DNA from: Scedosporium boydii
Taxonomy: Eukaryota; Ascomycota; Sordariomycetes; Microascales; Microascaceae
DNA length: 64,000 nucleotides
Direction: 5' to 3'
NCBI GenBank assembly: GCA_002221725.1
Contig: NJFT01000006.1
Location: forward strand, 372,001-436,000
Both the position numbers and the translations under genes were made by a program. The notes beneath the pieces are model-generated. The model was given only the letters and a program-made list of their open reading frames with translations, was not told the origin of the DNA and made no database searches. Shown here in pieces: positions 1 to 10,786 of the stretch. Position 1 is the stretch's first letter; each line of letters opens with the position of its first letter.

Positions 1-787
1 CACAGGTACACGTCACGTAACCAGCAGTGTTCTCAGCGGTCTTCATCTGGAGAACCCCCAGATGCCTGATGGACAGTCGATTGTTGGACGCGCATGGGGG
101 GCACGCCTACGGCGGAGCCGCATGGCCGGGCGCCTAGCCCAAGTCAATGACCACCCAAGTACAGGGACCAGCCATCCGTAGTAGTGGGACATTGTCAAAG
201 AAAGACACATTAATGCAATGAAATCGCCAGCTTTGTTGCAGGCAAGCTCAAACCCGTCCAGTTTGCTGTCCGGGGCACCTTTTTGAGGAGCTTGACAGTA
301 CAATGGGCAGTGGACATACCACTGGGGACCATGGTTAAGGACCGGACCAAGCAAGGGTTGGGGAAGAGTAAGATAACTAACAAAAAAAACCGAGCCTTCC
401 GTGGGTAGAGGTTGAGCTTGGCCAGCGGCACGCTCGGATTAATCCGTCGTTCCATTCCAGGCACGAGAGGGCCGCCTGGGTGCCCTTCTGTGGAGGCGGC
501 ATCGGCGCGGGTGCTGTCCGGGTTCGGATGTGGGGGATCTATCTTCGGCTCTCCATATCGGTCACCCGCAGAGCAACACACACAATCGCCAGGCTGAAGG
601 CTATCCAGAACATACGCCAGGGTTATACGCTGGGCACGGGCCGCCCTGGATGTTGGCTTGGCGTGCCTCTGTGGGAGCCTGGATGCAGCGACAAAGTGCC
701 ACAATTTCCAACCCCATTTCCACCCCATCTTCTCATCACGAGTTATACAGAGATATTCTCACGTCCCTTGTCTTGAGAATAAGAAAA
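1..787. other. Intergenic, no gene seen
   Basis: Open frames here are short, overlap on both strands and show no domain-like composition. No repeat or RNA gene was recognised. The last part is probably the 5' flank of the broken gene that follows. Confidence 0.5.
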
Positions 788-1561
788 ATGCCTGCCCTCC
801 AAGACATCGAATGGGACCGAGCCGAGTGCGTCGCGGCCGTCCGGGACTTTTATAACTTCCTTGTCAAAATGTACCTCCGAGAGTCGGACGTCATCGAACC
901 ACCAGCGGGGGGGTGTTCGAAGCATCCCCAAGGCAAAGAGGGTCATTGGGCTACTTCGCCACTTACCATATCTCCGCCATGCAGCCAACGATATGAACGA
1001 AGTTCAGGGTGCTTCGGATACCTTCTTTGCTGACTGGAAGACGGCTATGGAGAACACCAATACCGCCTACAAATTTAGACGCAACACTGAGGGTGGCCTC
1101 GACGTCAAATCTCCTTATGTCGTCAGCCTCACGAGTGGGAGGGAAGAAAGCAGTATCTTTATGCTGGATACCAGGCTGGCCGTTGTTTACTGGGTCGAAT
1201 GTGACGGCGCGATCAAGCACGAGCCGACTTATGAGACCATCGAAGACGATGCCTATGGCTACGCGCATCCCGATGAGGCGGAGTGGAGGGCTGACTCTGG
1301 GGCCTGGGCTGTGACGGATTTCTTTGACCTCTGAAAGACCAGTTCCAAGAGTTGAAGTTCGTTCCTGTTAGTAGGCATAGGGTCTACGATGTATACACCC
1401 ATGGTATGCCTGAGGGCATGTTGGAAATGGTCCAGAGCATCTATCGCGAGCACGGCTGGCCTGACCTAGAGCAATACCGGAAAAAGGAGTGTCTACATGC
1501 TATTCGCAAGGCCCTGCAAGAAAACTACCCTGGAGAGCGGAGTTTCGAGCTCGAGGAATAA
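788..1561 (+). pseudogene. Frame-broken fungal gene of unknown function
   Basis: Three consecutive stretches in two frames read as one protein. The first starts MPALQDIEWDRAE and runs to ESDVIEPPAGG in one frame. Near the seven-G run at about 906-912 the sense moves to a second frame (GLLRHLPYLRHAANDMNE, then TAYKF..DVKSPYVVSLTSGREESSIFMLD). After FFDL at 1332-1334 a TGA closes that frame, and the original frame resumes with KDQFQELKFVPVSRHRVYD to the final stop. One extra base in the G run and one base lost near 1330 would explain both breaks. The style (a conserved EPPxGG, a LLRHLPY block, an acidic C-terminus) recalls uncharacterised fungal proteins, but I cannot name the family. Alternatives are sequencing errors, or a small intron at the first junction. 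The second break has no splice-like context. Confidence 0.6.
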
Positions 1562-2592
1562 TACGACACAAGGTTCCGCATGCCACTCCTGGAGCTGAAC
1601 TACACATGCGCACATACGGTGATTGGTTTCGGGAAAAAAACCGCCTGGCAATACGTAGGCATAAGTTAAACTTTTCCCGAACGGTTCTTGAATAGAGAAA
1701 TGATCACTCCTACAGGATAGGCAAGGTCATGGTTTCCTCCATTATTGAGCTGCTGGAGATGTCTCCTGAAGTAGAAAAAAATCGGACCAGGCCTTTATGT
1801 ATTTGCAGTTAAGTCCGTCAAATCCCTAGTCATAGGCAAAATCAGATGCCGACTAATACTACTTCCTGCTTCCTTTCCCTCCAGGGATTTCGCCATAACG
1901 CAGTTCTTTTCTCATGACCTATGATGATTCTCAGAATATAAATTTTGGGCCAGCGCCTTGAGAAGTAGCTCCAAGTGGCTACTACTTCAAGGCACCCTTC
2001 TCTATATGGGTCTGAGGTCAAGTCGTCTTCACTCATTCTTACCACAGGAAGCAGCAGTGTGCCTTGCAGGGGCCCATCTCGGAGCCCACGTCGTTGTGAT
2101 CGATGGCTTTTCACATAGATTCATAACTAGTTTTCCAGCATGCACTGACGATTTTGCTTCGGATGAATAGCTCGAATACAAGAGGGCCTTCAGCCAGCGC
2201 CGGAGACCTCGCTAAGCCGGATTAGATGAAGACCTTCGAAAGTGGAGGAGTCGAAAGAGTTGAATAAGCATTTAAATAGATTGATAGAAGATAGATAAGG
2301 ATACAGTTAATGATGAAGACCGGCTCCAAGCAACTTGAAATACTTCCGAGGGTTCCTTCGATATGTAAGGGGTGGATATAAGAAACATCAAACATTTACT
2401 TCTATTTCAAGCAGCCTTTCTATGAAGCAATGATCGTCTCGCAGCAGGATAAAGTTACAGCAAGGTATTCTTGAACATCATTGTCTCGAAATACTTGGGT
2501 CTGCTGAAAAGTGCGACACGTGACCCATGACATCATTTCAACCCGAATGGAAGGGCCGCTTAATCCTCGAAGGCCGTGTTCAGTAGACCGAG
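1562..2592. other. Intergenic, no gene seen
   Basis: AT-richer spacer between the broken gene and the transposon. Only short overlapping ORFs occur, and no motif was recognised. Confidence 0.5.
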
Positions 2593-2594
2593 TA

Positions 2595-2620
2595 CGAAGG
2601 ACGCTACAAAAAGTTATGTC
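2595..2620 (+). repeat. Left terminal inverted repeat of the transposon
   Basis: 26 bases starting CGAAGGACGC and ending AGTTATGTC, identical to the reverse complement of the right end. They lie directly inside the TA at 2593-2594. Beyond base 26 the arms match only partially. Confidence 0.93.
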
Positions 2621-2673
2621 TTGACCCACATTACATAATAATAGAATAACCTTATTAAATAAATAAAATTATA

Positions 2674-3987
2674 TTAAACAGTATCTTCCCCCTCCTTTAC
2701 ATGTTTTCGCCCCTCTTTATATTCATTACCACCCTTTAACTCAATAATTTGTTGTACATGATAAGGTATCCTCTCAATCCAAGCCTGAATTTGCGATTGC
2801 GGCAATTCATTCCAAATCTCTATCCAACCCTTTGCCGCGTCAGCCCTCGTACGATATCCCCTTTGACGGGCTTTTCGTTTCATCCATGCCCACGCACACT
2901 CAATTGGGTTCAAATCAGGTGAATTCCCTGGCCACAGAAGGCGTGGAACGCCATGGTTATCAAAAACACTTTGCTGAAAAGAGTGGATGTGAGATGGCGC
3001 GCCATCTTCTTGGACGAGGGTATCTGGGCGGGTTATTTGGCATTCCTTTGCAAAAGGAAGAAGGCGTGGCTTCAAGATATGGCAATAATACCGATACCAA
3101 TCGATTCCATCTTTATTTTTGCGTACAAGCTTGCCATTCTTTTCTGTAAAACGCCATCGTGGCTTCTTTCCAGGTGTGTTGCGAAGACCTAGGCGGCGAA
3201 TACCAGTAACCAGCTCCCACTCAGCTTTCAGTTTTGGCTCGCGTTCTTCATTCAACTTGGCGATCACCTCTTCAGCATGGCGGCGCTCAGCAGCAGTCTC
3301 TGGAGCCCAGCAGAACCCAGGGCCTTTCTTATCATAAGAAAACGAGCCCCAGAACATGAACTCTGCGTATTTCTTAAACCGTGGGCGAATCACAGTTACG
3401 TCGTGCCGCTCTGCAGATGTTCGCCATACGCGGTAACCACCTTTTCGAGCAAAAAGGAGGACTGATGTTTCATCAGTCCAAATAACGCGTTTCCACTCCT
3501 CAAGAGTCCAGTCTTTTCGCTCTAGACACCACTCAAGCCGTGCCTTCTTCATCGCTGGTGTCAATCCAGGCTTCGTCGTTGGTTTCACTTTGCGAAACCC
3601 CGCAGACTTGAGAATTGTATGGACTGTTGATGAGGAAATGTCGTACCCTAGTTCCCTAAGGAAGCCAGAGAGGTCAGCGCAAGAAAGAGCGCGACTATCC
3701 TTAGAAGATCGTACTTTTTGAAGCAGTTGATCGATAACTTCATCTGTTCTTTTCTTTGGGCGGCCAGAACGCGGGGCATCTGTGAGATATTCATCTTTGA
3801 TAACTAAAGGTTCTTGGTTTGGATCAAATCCACGCTCGATAGCTCGCGCGTAGATACGGTTTATCGTCCGTTCCTGAATTCCTAGTCGGCATGCGATTTG
3901 GGCAGTAGTTTTGCCTCCAAAAGGGGTTTTTAATGTTACAATAAGGGCCCGCGTAGCCAGATCTGTATTTGAGCCGCGTGGTGGCAT
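2674..3987 (-). CDS. Tc1/mariner DDE transposase, intact
   Basis: A 437-residue transposase that cuts and pastes the surrounding element. The N-terminus carries two helix-turn-helix segments (TTAQIACRLGIQERTINRIY and a second near STVHTILKSAGFRKVKP), with a GRPKK basic motif between them. The catalytic core has WTDETS (first Asp), VQEDGAPSH (second Asp) and SPDLNPIECAW (Glu). I count 34 residues between the second Asp and the Glu, the DD34E spacing of Tc1 elements. An insertion rich in charged residues separates the first two acidic blocks, as in other fungal members. I chose the MPPRG start at 3987; the frame stays open upstream to 4077, but that extension is hydrophobic and unlike the family. 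There is no stop or frameshift, so the protein may be active. Confidence 0.92.
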   Translation of the reverse strand: MPPRGSNTDLATRALIVTLKTPFGGKTTAQIACRLGIQERTINRIYARAIERGFDPNQEPLVIKDEYLTDAPRSGRPKKRTDEVIDQLLQKVRSSKDSRALSCADLSGFLRELGYDISSSTVHTILKSAGFRKVKPTTKPGLTPAMKKARLEWCLERKDWTLEEWKRVIWTDETSVLLFARKGGYRVWRTSAERHDVTVIRPRFKKYAEFMFWGSFSYDKKGPGFCWAPETAAERRHAEEVIAKLNEEREPKLKAEWELVTGIRRLGLRNTPGKKPRWRFTEKNGKLVRKNKDGIDWYRYYCHILKPRLLPFAKECQITRPDTLVQEDGAPSHIHSFQQSVFDNHGVPRLLWPGNSPDLNPIECAWAWMKRKARQRGYRTRADAAKGWIEIWNELPQSQIQAWIERIPYHVQQIIELKGGNEYKEGRKHVKEGEDTV

Positions 3988-4137
3988 CTTCGAAAAAGTG
4001 AAAATAGTTGAGCTATTTTTGAGGAAGGAAAAAAAAAGTATGTGTGTGTGTTTTGAATTTAAAAATACATTATTCAATTATATAGAATTATATATGTAAT
4101 TAGAAAGAAATATGTATTTGTAGGGGAGGGGTTTCAG

Positions 4138-4163
4138 GACATAACTTTTTGTAGCGTCCTTCG
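4138..4163 (-). repeat. Right terminal inverted repeat of the transposon
   Basis: Perfect reverse complement of the left arm, ending CCTTCG before the TA at 4164-4165. Its terminal pentamer CTTCG between two TA pairs gives the 9-mer TACTTCGTA that recurs across the window. Confidence 0.93.
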
Positions 4164-4165
4164 TA

Positions 4166-5812
4166 CTTTGTAGAACATCAATTGCTAGGGTCCACGGCAA
4201 CGAAACTACTTGTCCTATCTTTAGGGGGTGAGACTCTACTAAACTTATTTAATCCAGACGTTTCGACAATTGAAAGACTCCGTTATTTCACCAAGCCCCA
4301 AATGGGTATCCGGGGTGAGTGACGTAAACCATGTGGGCTCTAATATCCCGTTGCTGCCATGCACAAGCCCCGGAGTGGCCTCTCACCGTCCAATCGTCGC
4401 CCGATCGTACAAGCTAACGCCACAACCAGTCAGCATCAAGTCCCCAGACATGTTCCTTGTTCACTCGTGAAATCGCAGATTGCTTCCTGCGGTTATTCTC
4501 GACCTCCTCTTTCCTTCGCCGAAACTTGTCCACTTCCAGTCTTTGAAGTTCATGGATGCTAGACGAACGTCGTCTCGTGGTAACCTGAAATATGATACGC
4601 TTGCACCTTGACCTTCCTAAGGTGTAATAGGCGAGTGCAGAGTCGTATACAATCCGGAGCCCCCCCGTCAATTCACTTCCTGATCGGGCAACGTACATAT
4701 TACCACACCAGAGCGAAACCATGGCATCCATCCGCTCATCGGAGAACAACATTGGCGACGCTTTGGCCTGGCTGCTGTCCAACGGGGCTGACATCCACGA
4801 GTCAGAGGCACTACAAGAGCTTCTGTGCTCACGACACCCATCGCATCATATCTGGTGCGTCTGCGAAAATGTACGAAGTATGTATGTGTAAGGTTGAGTG
4901 TGTGACCGCCTCTGGCCCGGATTGGACATTAACCTCCTCACGATAATGTGTGACTTGAGGATGCAGAAGGATGGGGTAGAACGCTGCGAACAGACCAGAC
5001 TCTCCCAGCCAGAGTGCGTATCTCGACAGTGCCATTACTCAGAGACGGTGAACAACACTGCCTACACAGCGACGCCTCGAAAAAGCCAGCACGAAGGGGT
5101 TGATGACTGTGGCGAAGATGCCAAACGCCATTTTACTTAAATAAATACAGCTTGATCGAGTCATTCGATATTCGAGACTAGTTCATCGCAGGAGGAGGCC
5201 AAACAAGGGCCCTGACACGCTGGTAGCACACTGGTGACACGCCGGGCTGGACTGCACTGCACACTAGTGTTCAGGAAGATCGTGGTGCCAACCATCTGGC
5301 TGTGTCTTTCGCTCTTGATTGATCAATCAATCAATGCTCGATGTTACTTCGGGCTTCCCTCCAATTGCACTTGGCAGAGCGCGCTAACCCCCTAGCACGA
5401 GGACGCCCCCCACCAGTGACCACCACCACCAATACCACCACATTTCGCATTTTGCATTGATTGTTCCCAAGCCCCCACGAACTCGCGGACTGTTCAAATA
5501 ATATCAATCGTTGACCACGCCAAGTCTTCCAAGTCCTCCAAGTCTCCCGTGGTCAACTCTTAAAACACTTAGCCGCAAGAAGCGAGTCGACTCCTGCGTC
5601 GTCCGCCGTAGAACACATCTCCGGCAAATCTCCCCACGGCTATTTGGTGCACCACACTCCTTCGTCCATCAATTCCTTCTCTTCTCCCAAGACGATCCCT
5701 CCCAACCCCTTGGGCTTCTTTTTTCTCTCCCTCCCCCATGGAGTCTTAAGCTCCTGGAGTCAAGCAAGGTGGCGCGATCTGAATCTAGGCGGGTCCCGAC
5801 TAGGATAGGACA
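4166..5812. other. Intergenic spacer and probable 5' leader of the channel gene
   Basis: Contains one copy of the 9-mer TACGAAGTA (4872-4880), a TGATTGATCAATCAATCAATG stretch near 5318, and a pyrimidine-rich segment from about 5510 that is probably the promoter and 5' leader of the next gene. A weak 56-codon ORF is listed separately. Confidence 0.5.
4721..4891 (+). CDS. Small ORF, possible ankyrin-repeat remnant
   Basis: A 56-codon ATG-to-stop frame. Residues 12-45 (GDALAWLLSNGADIHESEAL and what follows) look like one degenerate ankyrin unit with its LLSNGADI turn. The tail after HHIW is not protein-like. It may be the leftover of a larger ankyrin gene or chance. No splice partner was found. 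Confidence 0.2.
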   Translation: MASIRSSENNIGDALAWLLSNGADIHESEALQELLCSRHPSHHIWCVCENVRSMYV

Positions 5813-8800
5813 ATGTTTTCCTCACTGCTTCGCCGAAAGCAGCAGACGCCTAGCCGTCGCGTCCACGATCGAGATCGAAGTGACCCCCTTTCCAAGCCTT
5901 ACCCGCTGTCAGCGTCGCCGGGTCCAGCAAGTCGGTCGTATCAAGGAGCCAGACACGCCACTGCCGACTTTACAGAGGCCGACGATGACGACGACGACGA
6001 TTCAATCGGAGGTGATGGGCTTGGTCCCTACCAGCTTGACCCGATCGACGAGGATGGCCCCCATCAACCCCCAATCCTGCCACTATTTTCGGCAAGCTAT
6101 CTTGGTAAGGTGGCGCCTTGTCCAGTAGTCCCCATGCGAAAAAGCAATTATTTTCTCCTTGAAAAGATTGCATATCATTAACACATTTGCATTTGTCCAG
6201 ACTCGTTGCCAATTTATTCCATAACCCACGCGATTCGAATCATCATCCAGGCGCGAACCGAGACGACCCTCTCCTGGGACCAGCTGCGGTCTCCGCAAGT
6301 CTCGCAGTTTCTTATCAAGCCCATGCAACAGCTGATTCGAACACACCATTTTTCTAGGGCCACCGTATACTGTCTAATGGCAAACTGTTTGCAGTTCTCC
6401 AAGGAGGGTCAAATGTATCCTGGTAATGCAGGCACGAGTAGTACTCGCGCCAAAGTGTGCGAGCTTCTTGCTCTTAAGCTGTTAAAGGAGTATACCACCC
6501 GGGAGCTTATCGATGTCTTGTCGTACGATTTCTACCCACTCCAAGGACTGCCAGGGATTCCACCGCCCAGTAACTCGGGACTGAAGCGAGCAGACAGCCG
6601 ATTGGGGTTTAGGGCCGCTGCCGGTCGAACGTCCACTCTCGAGGTAGCAATCCGTGCCTCTGCTAAGCATTTCCTGGCCCATCCCCTCGTGGTTCAGCAT
6701 CTGGAAGCTATCTGGAACGGTGCAATCAGCTTCTATTCTGCCGCTGATAGTCTGCACCGAGAGGTGCGCCCTGCCTCCGCTTTCGCCGGCCCCAAGAGAC
6801 AACCCGGCAAACCTGGTGTTCGGACCCCTTTACTGGGTAGTCAATCATCCAGGGAAGACCGGAAGGATAGTGCTGCAGTAGGAAGAAGGACGGTGACCCT
6901 CTACGACCCGCGCCAGGCCTCTCTTTTCAAACTCTCCCGGCTCCGTGTTCCCCGGTATCGGTTCTTCCTCTCCACGTTATCCCTGGCTGTATTAATTGGC
7001 CTGTTTCTTGCCGTTCTTTCTGCCAGGTCTACCCGGATTACCACCTTGGAGCTCATATTCTGGTTTTGGAGTGCCGGCTTTATGCTTGACGAACTCGTCG
7101 GGTTCAACGAGCAGGGCTTTTCCCTCTACATTATGAGCTTCTGGAACATCTTTGATCTAGGCATCTTGATACTGCTCATCATCTACTACTGCATGCGCGG
7201 ATATGGCGTTTTCCTTGTGGATCCGCACCACTGGAACCAGATGGCCTATGATGTTCTCGCGGCGAATGCAATCCTGCTACTGCCCCGAATCTTCAGCGTT
7301 CTCGACCATTACCCTTATTTTTCCCAGCTTCTTATCGCCTTCCGCCTTATGGCTCTGGATCTCGCGGCCGTAACCGTACTTGTCTTGATTTCATGCAGCG
7401 GGTTTTTTGTCTTCTTCACAATGTCGCAGGAGAATAGTGATCCGGCTGATGTAGCCTATTCCATTTTCCAGATTCTCATGGGCTTTACACCAGCCGCCTG
7501 GCAAGTGTAAGTCAAGGTCTAGCATGCACCCCCATTCCGACAACCATGACAGAGAGACATCTCAAAATAGGGTAGAACATGACTGACATGAAGGTTTTGC
7601 ATCCGTACAGGTGGCCGACATATAATTGGCTTGCTAAGGCGTTGATGGTTCTCTTCCTAATCATCTCTCATTTCGTCGTTGTGTGAGTCCTTTTCCCCCG
7701 TCATCATGTCCGCGAATAAGCAGTAACTAACTCGGCGATAACAGTACAATTCTCATCACCGTCCTGACAAATTCGTTCATGGCTATCGCCTCGAATGCCA
7801 CAGAGGAGCACCAGTAAGCACTCCCGCTGTGGGCGAGACTCGCCCCGTTGTTTCACGCATTTTCCCGGCGAGCTAACAAGACCTGTAGATTCTTATTCGC
7901 CATCAACACGATATCCATGGTTAAGAATGACGCGCTCTTTTCCTACGTTGCGCCCACCAACATATTTGCGTGGTTGCTCATGCCGCTGAGGTACTTCATG
8001 CCTCTCAAGCACTTTGTGTGGTTGAACCGGCTCGTCATCAAGGCCACACATTTCCCCCTCTTATTCTGCATCTTCTTCTACGAAAGGTATTGGCTCGCGT
8101 CCTCGATGTTCGAACCCACGGATTTGGTGGAAAACCCAGGCCGTAGTCGACCGAGGACTATCTCCTTCGCTGATCCGGCTAGTCGCACTGCCGTGTTCAG
8201 CCCTAACCTCCGGGTTCGTGAAGAGTCCCTGGTTGGGTTCCAAAAGGACCATGCCTTGGAAGAGGTATTTCGCAGAGCCCCCGGTCTCAACACCTTACGA
8301 AGTCAAAGGAGAAATGAACGGCGAAAGACGCAGAACGCCATCCGGAATTGGATGGACCAGCACGATGAGGCCGGGACTTCCCCGGTTAACTGGCCGACTT
8401 TGGACAGCAACAATCGTGGATCGGAATGGGCAAGACGATTCAGTCTGGGTCGTGACAGGCCACATAGGCTACGGCAGGTTTCGGATGTTAGGTCTGCGGC
8501 CAGCGACCCTGCCGATCTGATCTCTAACAGTGGCATGGGAACATTCCCTCGTCCTACCTCTAGATCGAGACTACAACCTTTACCCTCGGAATTACGAGAT
8601 CTCACCGACGCCGATGGCGATGATGAACTGGTGACAAATGACGAAGAAGAAGAAGACAATGTTACTAACACCAACACGGGTGGGAATCACGAAGATAATC
8701 CGACTGGGTCGATGGAGGAGGATGATGACGAGGAGGACTACTTCACGACGCCGATGGCGAGCAAGTTCCATACAGCAGCGCCCTCTTCGTTTGAGTCGTC

Positions 8801-9701
8801 AAGCCAGAAATCAGCAGGGAAATCGCCGCGGTCGGCCAAACCTAGGCGCGGTTTGCATTCGCGCACACTTTCGACAAATACGATTTTGTACGACCCGCAA
8901 GATCCTCGGCTAGCCCGCAGCTCATCATCAGCCGACATGGACAATTCGCCATTGACACGGCAAGCATTTAACCGAAACTTGGACTTCGATAGTCCTCCTC
9001 CAGTCGAGACGCGGTCTCCACGGCGGACCCTCTACATGACGCCACGATCACGCCCAACAGTGACACAGAGGCCCTCCGCGGTAACCCCTCGTTCGATTCC
9101 ACGAATCGCAGATCCGATTTCGCGTCTCACGCAGGCACGCCGACTTTCTTCCATCGACACGGGGCCGGGGTCGGAAAGCACGAACTTACTAGGCAACGAC
9201 CCTAACATCGAGGTACCATCGAGTTTCCAGACACAAATGGCGATGGCGATGATGAAGCAAGGTGGGGCAGCAGCCGCCGACGCAGCAGATCGGGATCGAA
9301 TGGGAAGATTGATGCTGGCGCGGATGAAGACTCTAGAGGAGAGCTTTGCCGATGTTGTGAAGGAGATGAGGGAATTTAAGAGCAGCTCCACGGCCCCGCC
9401 GACGAGGAGAAATTCAGCAAGCGAGGGTGGCGGTGGGCGGAACGCCGTGGCTATGATTGAGGTCGCCGGCAAGGATAGGAGGCGAAAGGCCAAATCCACA
9501 TACGGCGCCAGGAAGAGGGTGGTTGTGGCCTCGACAGCAGCACGACGACCATTCACCAGTGGCAGTGCGAAAGCGGGGAAGTCGGCGAGAGACAAAGGAA
9601 AAGGAAAGGCGGTAGCGGTCGCTTCCGAATCCTCGGAGGAAGGCGACGCTGAGGAGAGCTTCACCGAGGATCACTTCACGAGGAGGGGAAGCTCGTTCTA
9701 G
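5813..9701 (+). CDS. yvc1: Yvc1-like vacuolar TRP-family cation channel
   Basis: Predicted TRP-type channel that releases Ca2+ from the fungal vacuole. Five exons fit in phase: 5813-6104, 6201-7506, 7611-7682, 7745-7813 and 7889-9701, giving 1183 residues. The N-terminus is cytosolic with an acidic DDDDDDD run near residue 60. Residues about 100-300 are the conserved fungal block (PIYSITHAIRIIIQARTETT). Membrane helices run from about residue 350 (FFLSTLSLAVLIGLFLAVLS) through FWNIFDLGILILLIIYY and the pore region (YSIFQILMGFTPAAW, then PTYNWLAKALMVLFLIISHF). The last inner helix ends at NSFMAIASNATEEHQFLFA. The remaining 500 residues or so are a long Ser/Arg/acidic cytosolic tail with a late Lys/Arg-rich patch, much longer than in the yeast protein (675 residues). 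All four introns have GT..AG ends. Confidence 0.93.
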
Positions 9702-10500
9702 GTCGGGTCGGCACGGTGGATGCCGTATTGTTTCTATTAGTGCGCTAAGGCGGAAGGGCTTGGTTTGGCCCCCTCCTCTTCTTTTCGGCATCTCATCTGA
9801 CATTACTAGTTTGGACACAAGGTCATTTTTTGTTTTTGGGGGCGACAGAGGGGGATTTATCCATGGGCGCATTGGTGGGCGTTTTTGGAGGCTTTCTGTA
9901 TCTGGTCTGTTATGGGCCATGTGTGTGTGTACCCGAGCATCTGTTTTTGCAGTACCCATTGTTGTTGGGATGGGAGGCTATAGCCGTGCACTTTCCCGGG
10001 CGTTGTGGCATTTGTGTCTTTTATCGAACTCGTCTGCGACGAGGTAATAGCATAGCTGAGCTGGGAGTTGGTCTTGTCTGCTCTATAGTTTGTATTTTTT
10101 GGCGAGGGCATTTCTGGAGAGGTATTCGGAGGATGCTCCGCAAAATTGGTACATTAATGAAGCACTGACAAGCTTGTAACTGAGTCGATGTATGAGCATT
10201 ATTACCGATAATGTGAGATCGAGGGTGACAATGGATTGACTCCAAGTATTATTTAGGGGTTTTGTGTATCGATATGCGTTGTTCTGCGTATCATATCTAC
10301 AGTCTTTACAGTCATTACAATCAAGCCATAGTGCGCCAGCCAGTTCCCTTGAAGTATAAAATACTTCCCATGCCGTCATCGATAACCATGAAAGAAAAAG
10401 AAGAAGAAAAAGCGCCGTTTAAGACCAAGCCAGGAACATAATGAATAACCGCGCGAAGGAATAAACGACGATCATCGACCGCCACTGTCCCTCTTTTTTC
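9702..10500. other. 3' flank of the channel gene, convergent spacer
   Basis: Low-complexity GT-rich DNA up to about 10170, probably the channel 3' UTR, then the probable 3' UTR of the minus-strand small gene. No gene seen. Confidence 0.5.
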
Positions 10501-10786
10501 TCAAATCCCGCCGCCGCTGCGATCAACAGTGACGTGGAAATTCGGTCTCGCCGGGGCCTGGGCCAGGGCGAGCTCGTTGTGGCGGGTCGCGGAGGAGATT
10601 CGGTAGCGGAATGCGAGGACGGCGGCGGCTGTTGCGGTTGCGGATGTGGCGAGGAGGAGGGTGCGGCGGCGGCTGTTGGAGGAGGGGATTCATCCTTTTG
10701 CTTAGCTCTTGAAGAGTTTCATTACATAGGTTGGAGAGGGAACGAAGGAGGAAGGCTTAAGTCTACCTAATGGGGAGAACGGTCAT
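10501..10786 (-). CDS. Small 63-residue two-exon protein with one membrane helix
   Basis: Not visible as a single ORF. Exon 1 is 10767-10786 (ATGACCGTTCTCCCCATTAG) and exon 2 is 10501-10672, joined through a 94-nt intron with GTAGAC donor and CAACAG acceptor. The split codon AG|C is in phase and the CDS is exactly 64 codons. The protein starts MTVLPISRRRTLLLATSA, with a basic start and an Ala/Thr-rich hydrophobic helix at about residues 11-29. It continues FRYRISSATRHNE and ends FHVTVDRSGGGI. The layout (short basic N-terminus, one helix, small polar tail ending in SGGGI) suits a small mitochondrial or ER membrane protein. That location is inference, and I do not know a function. Confidence 0.7.

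Larger units (their letters stand above)
2595..4163 (-). mobile_element. Complete Tc1/mariner (IS630 superfamily) DNA transposon
   Basis: The element is bounded by two 26-bp inverted repeats that match perfectly, starting CGAAGGACGC at each end, and is flanked on both sides by TA (2593-2594 and 4164-4165), the standard target duplication of this superfamily. Inside is one intact transposase gene on the minus strand. Total length is about 1.57 kb, typical for fungal Tc1-type elements. Perfect repeats and an uninterrupted reading frame suggest a recent insertion that may still be mobile. The spacer between the left repeat and the gene is AT-rich. Confidence 0.93.
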
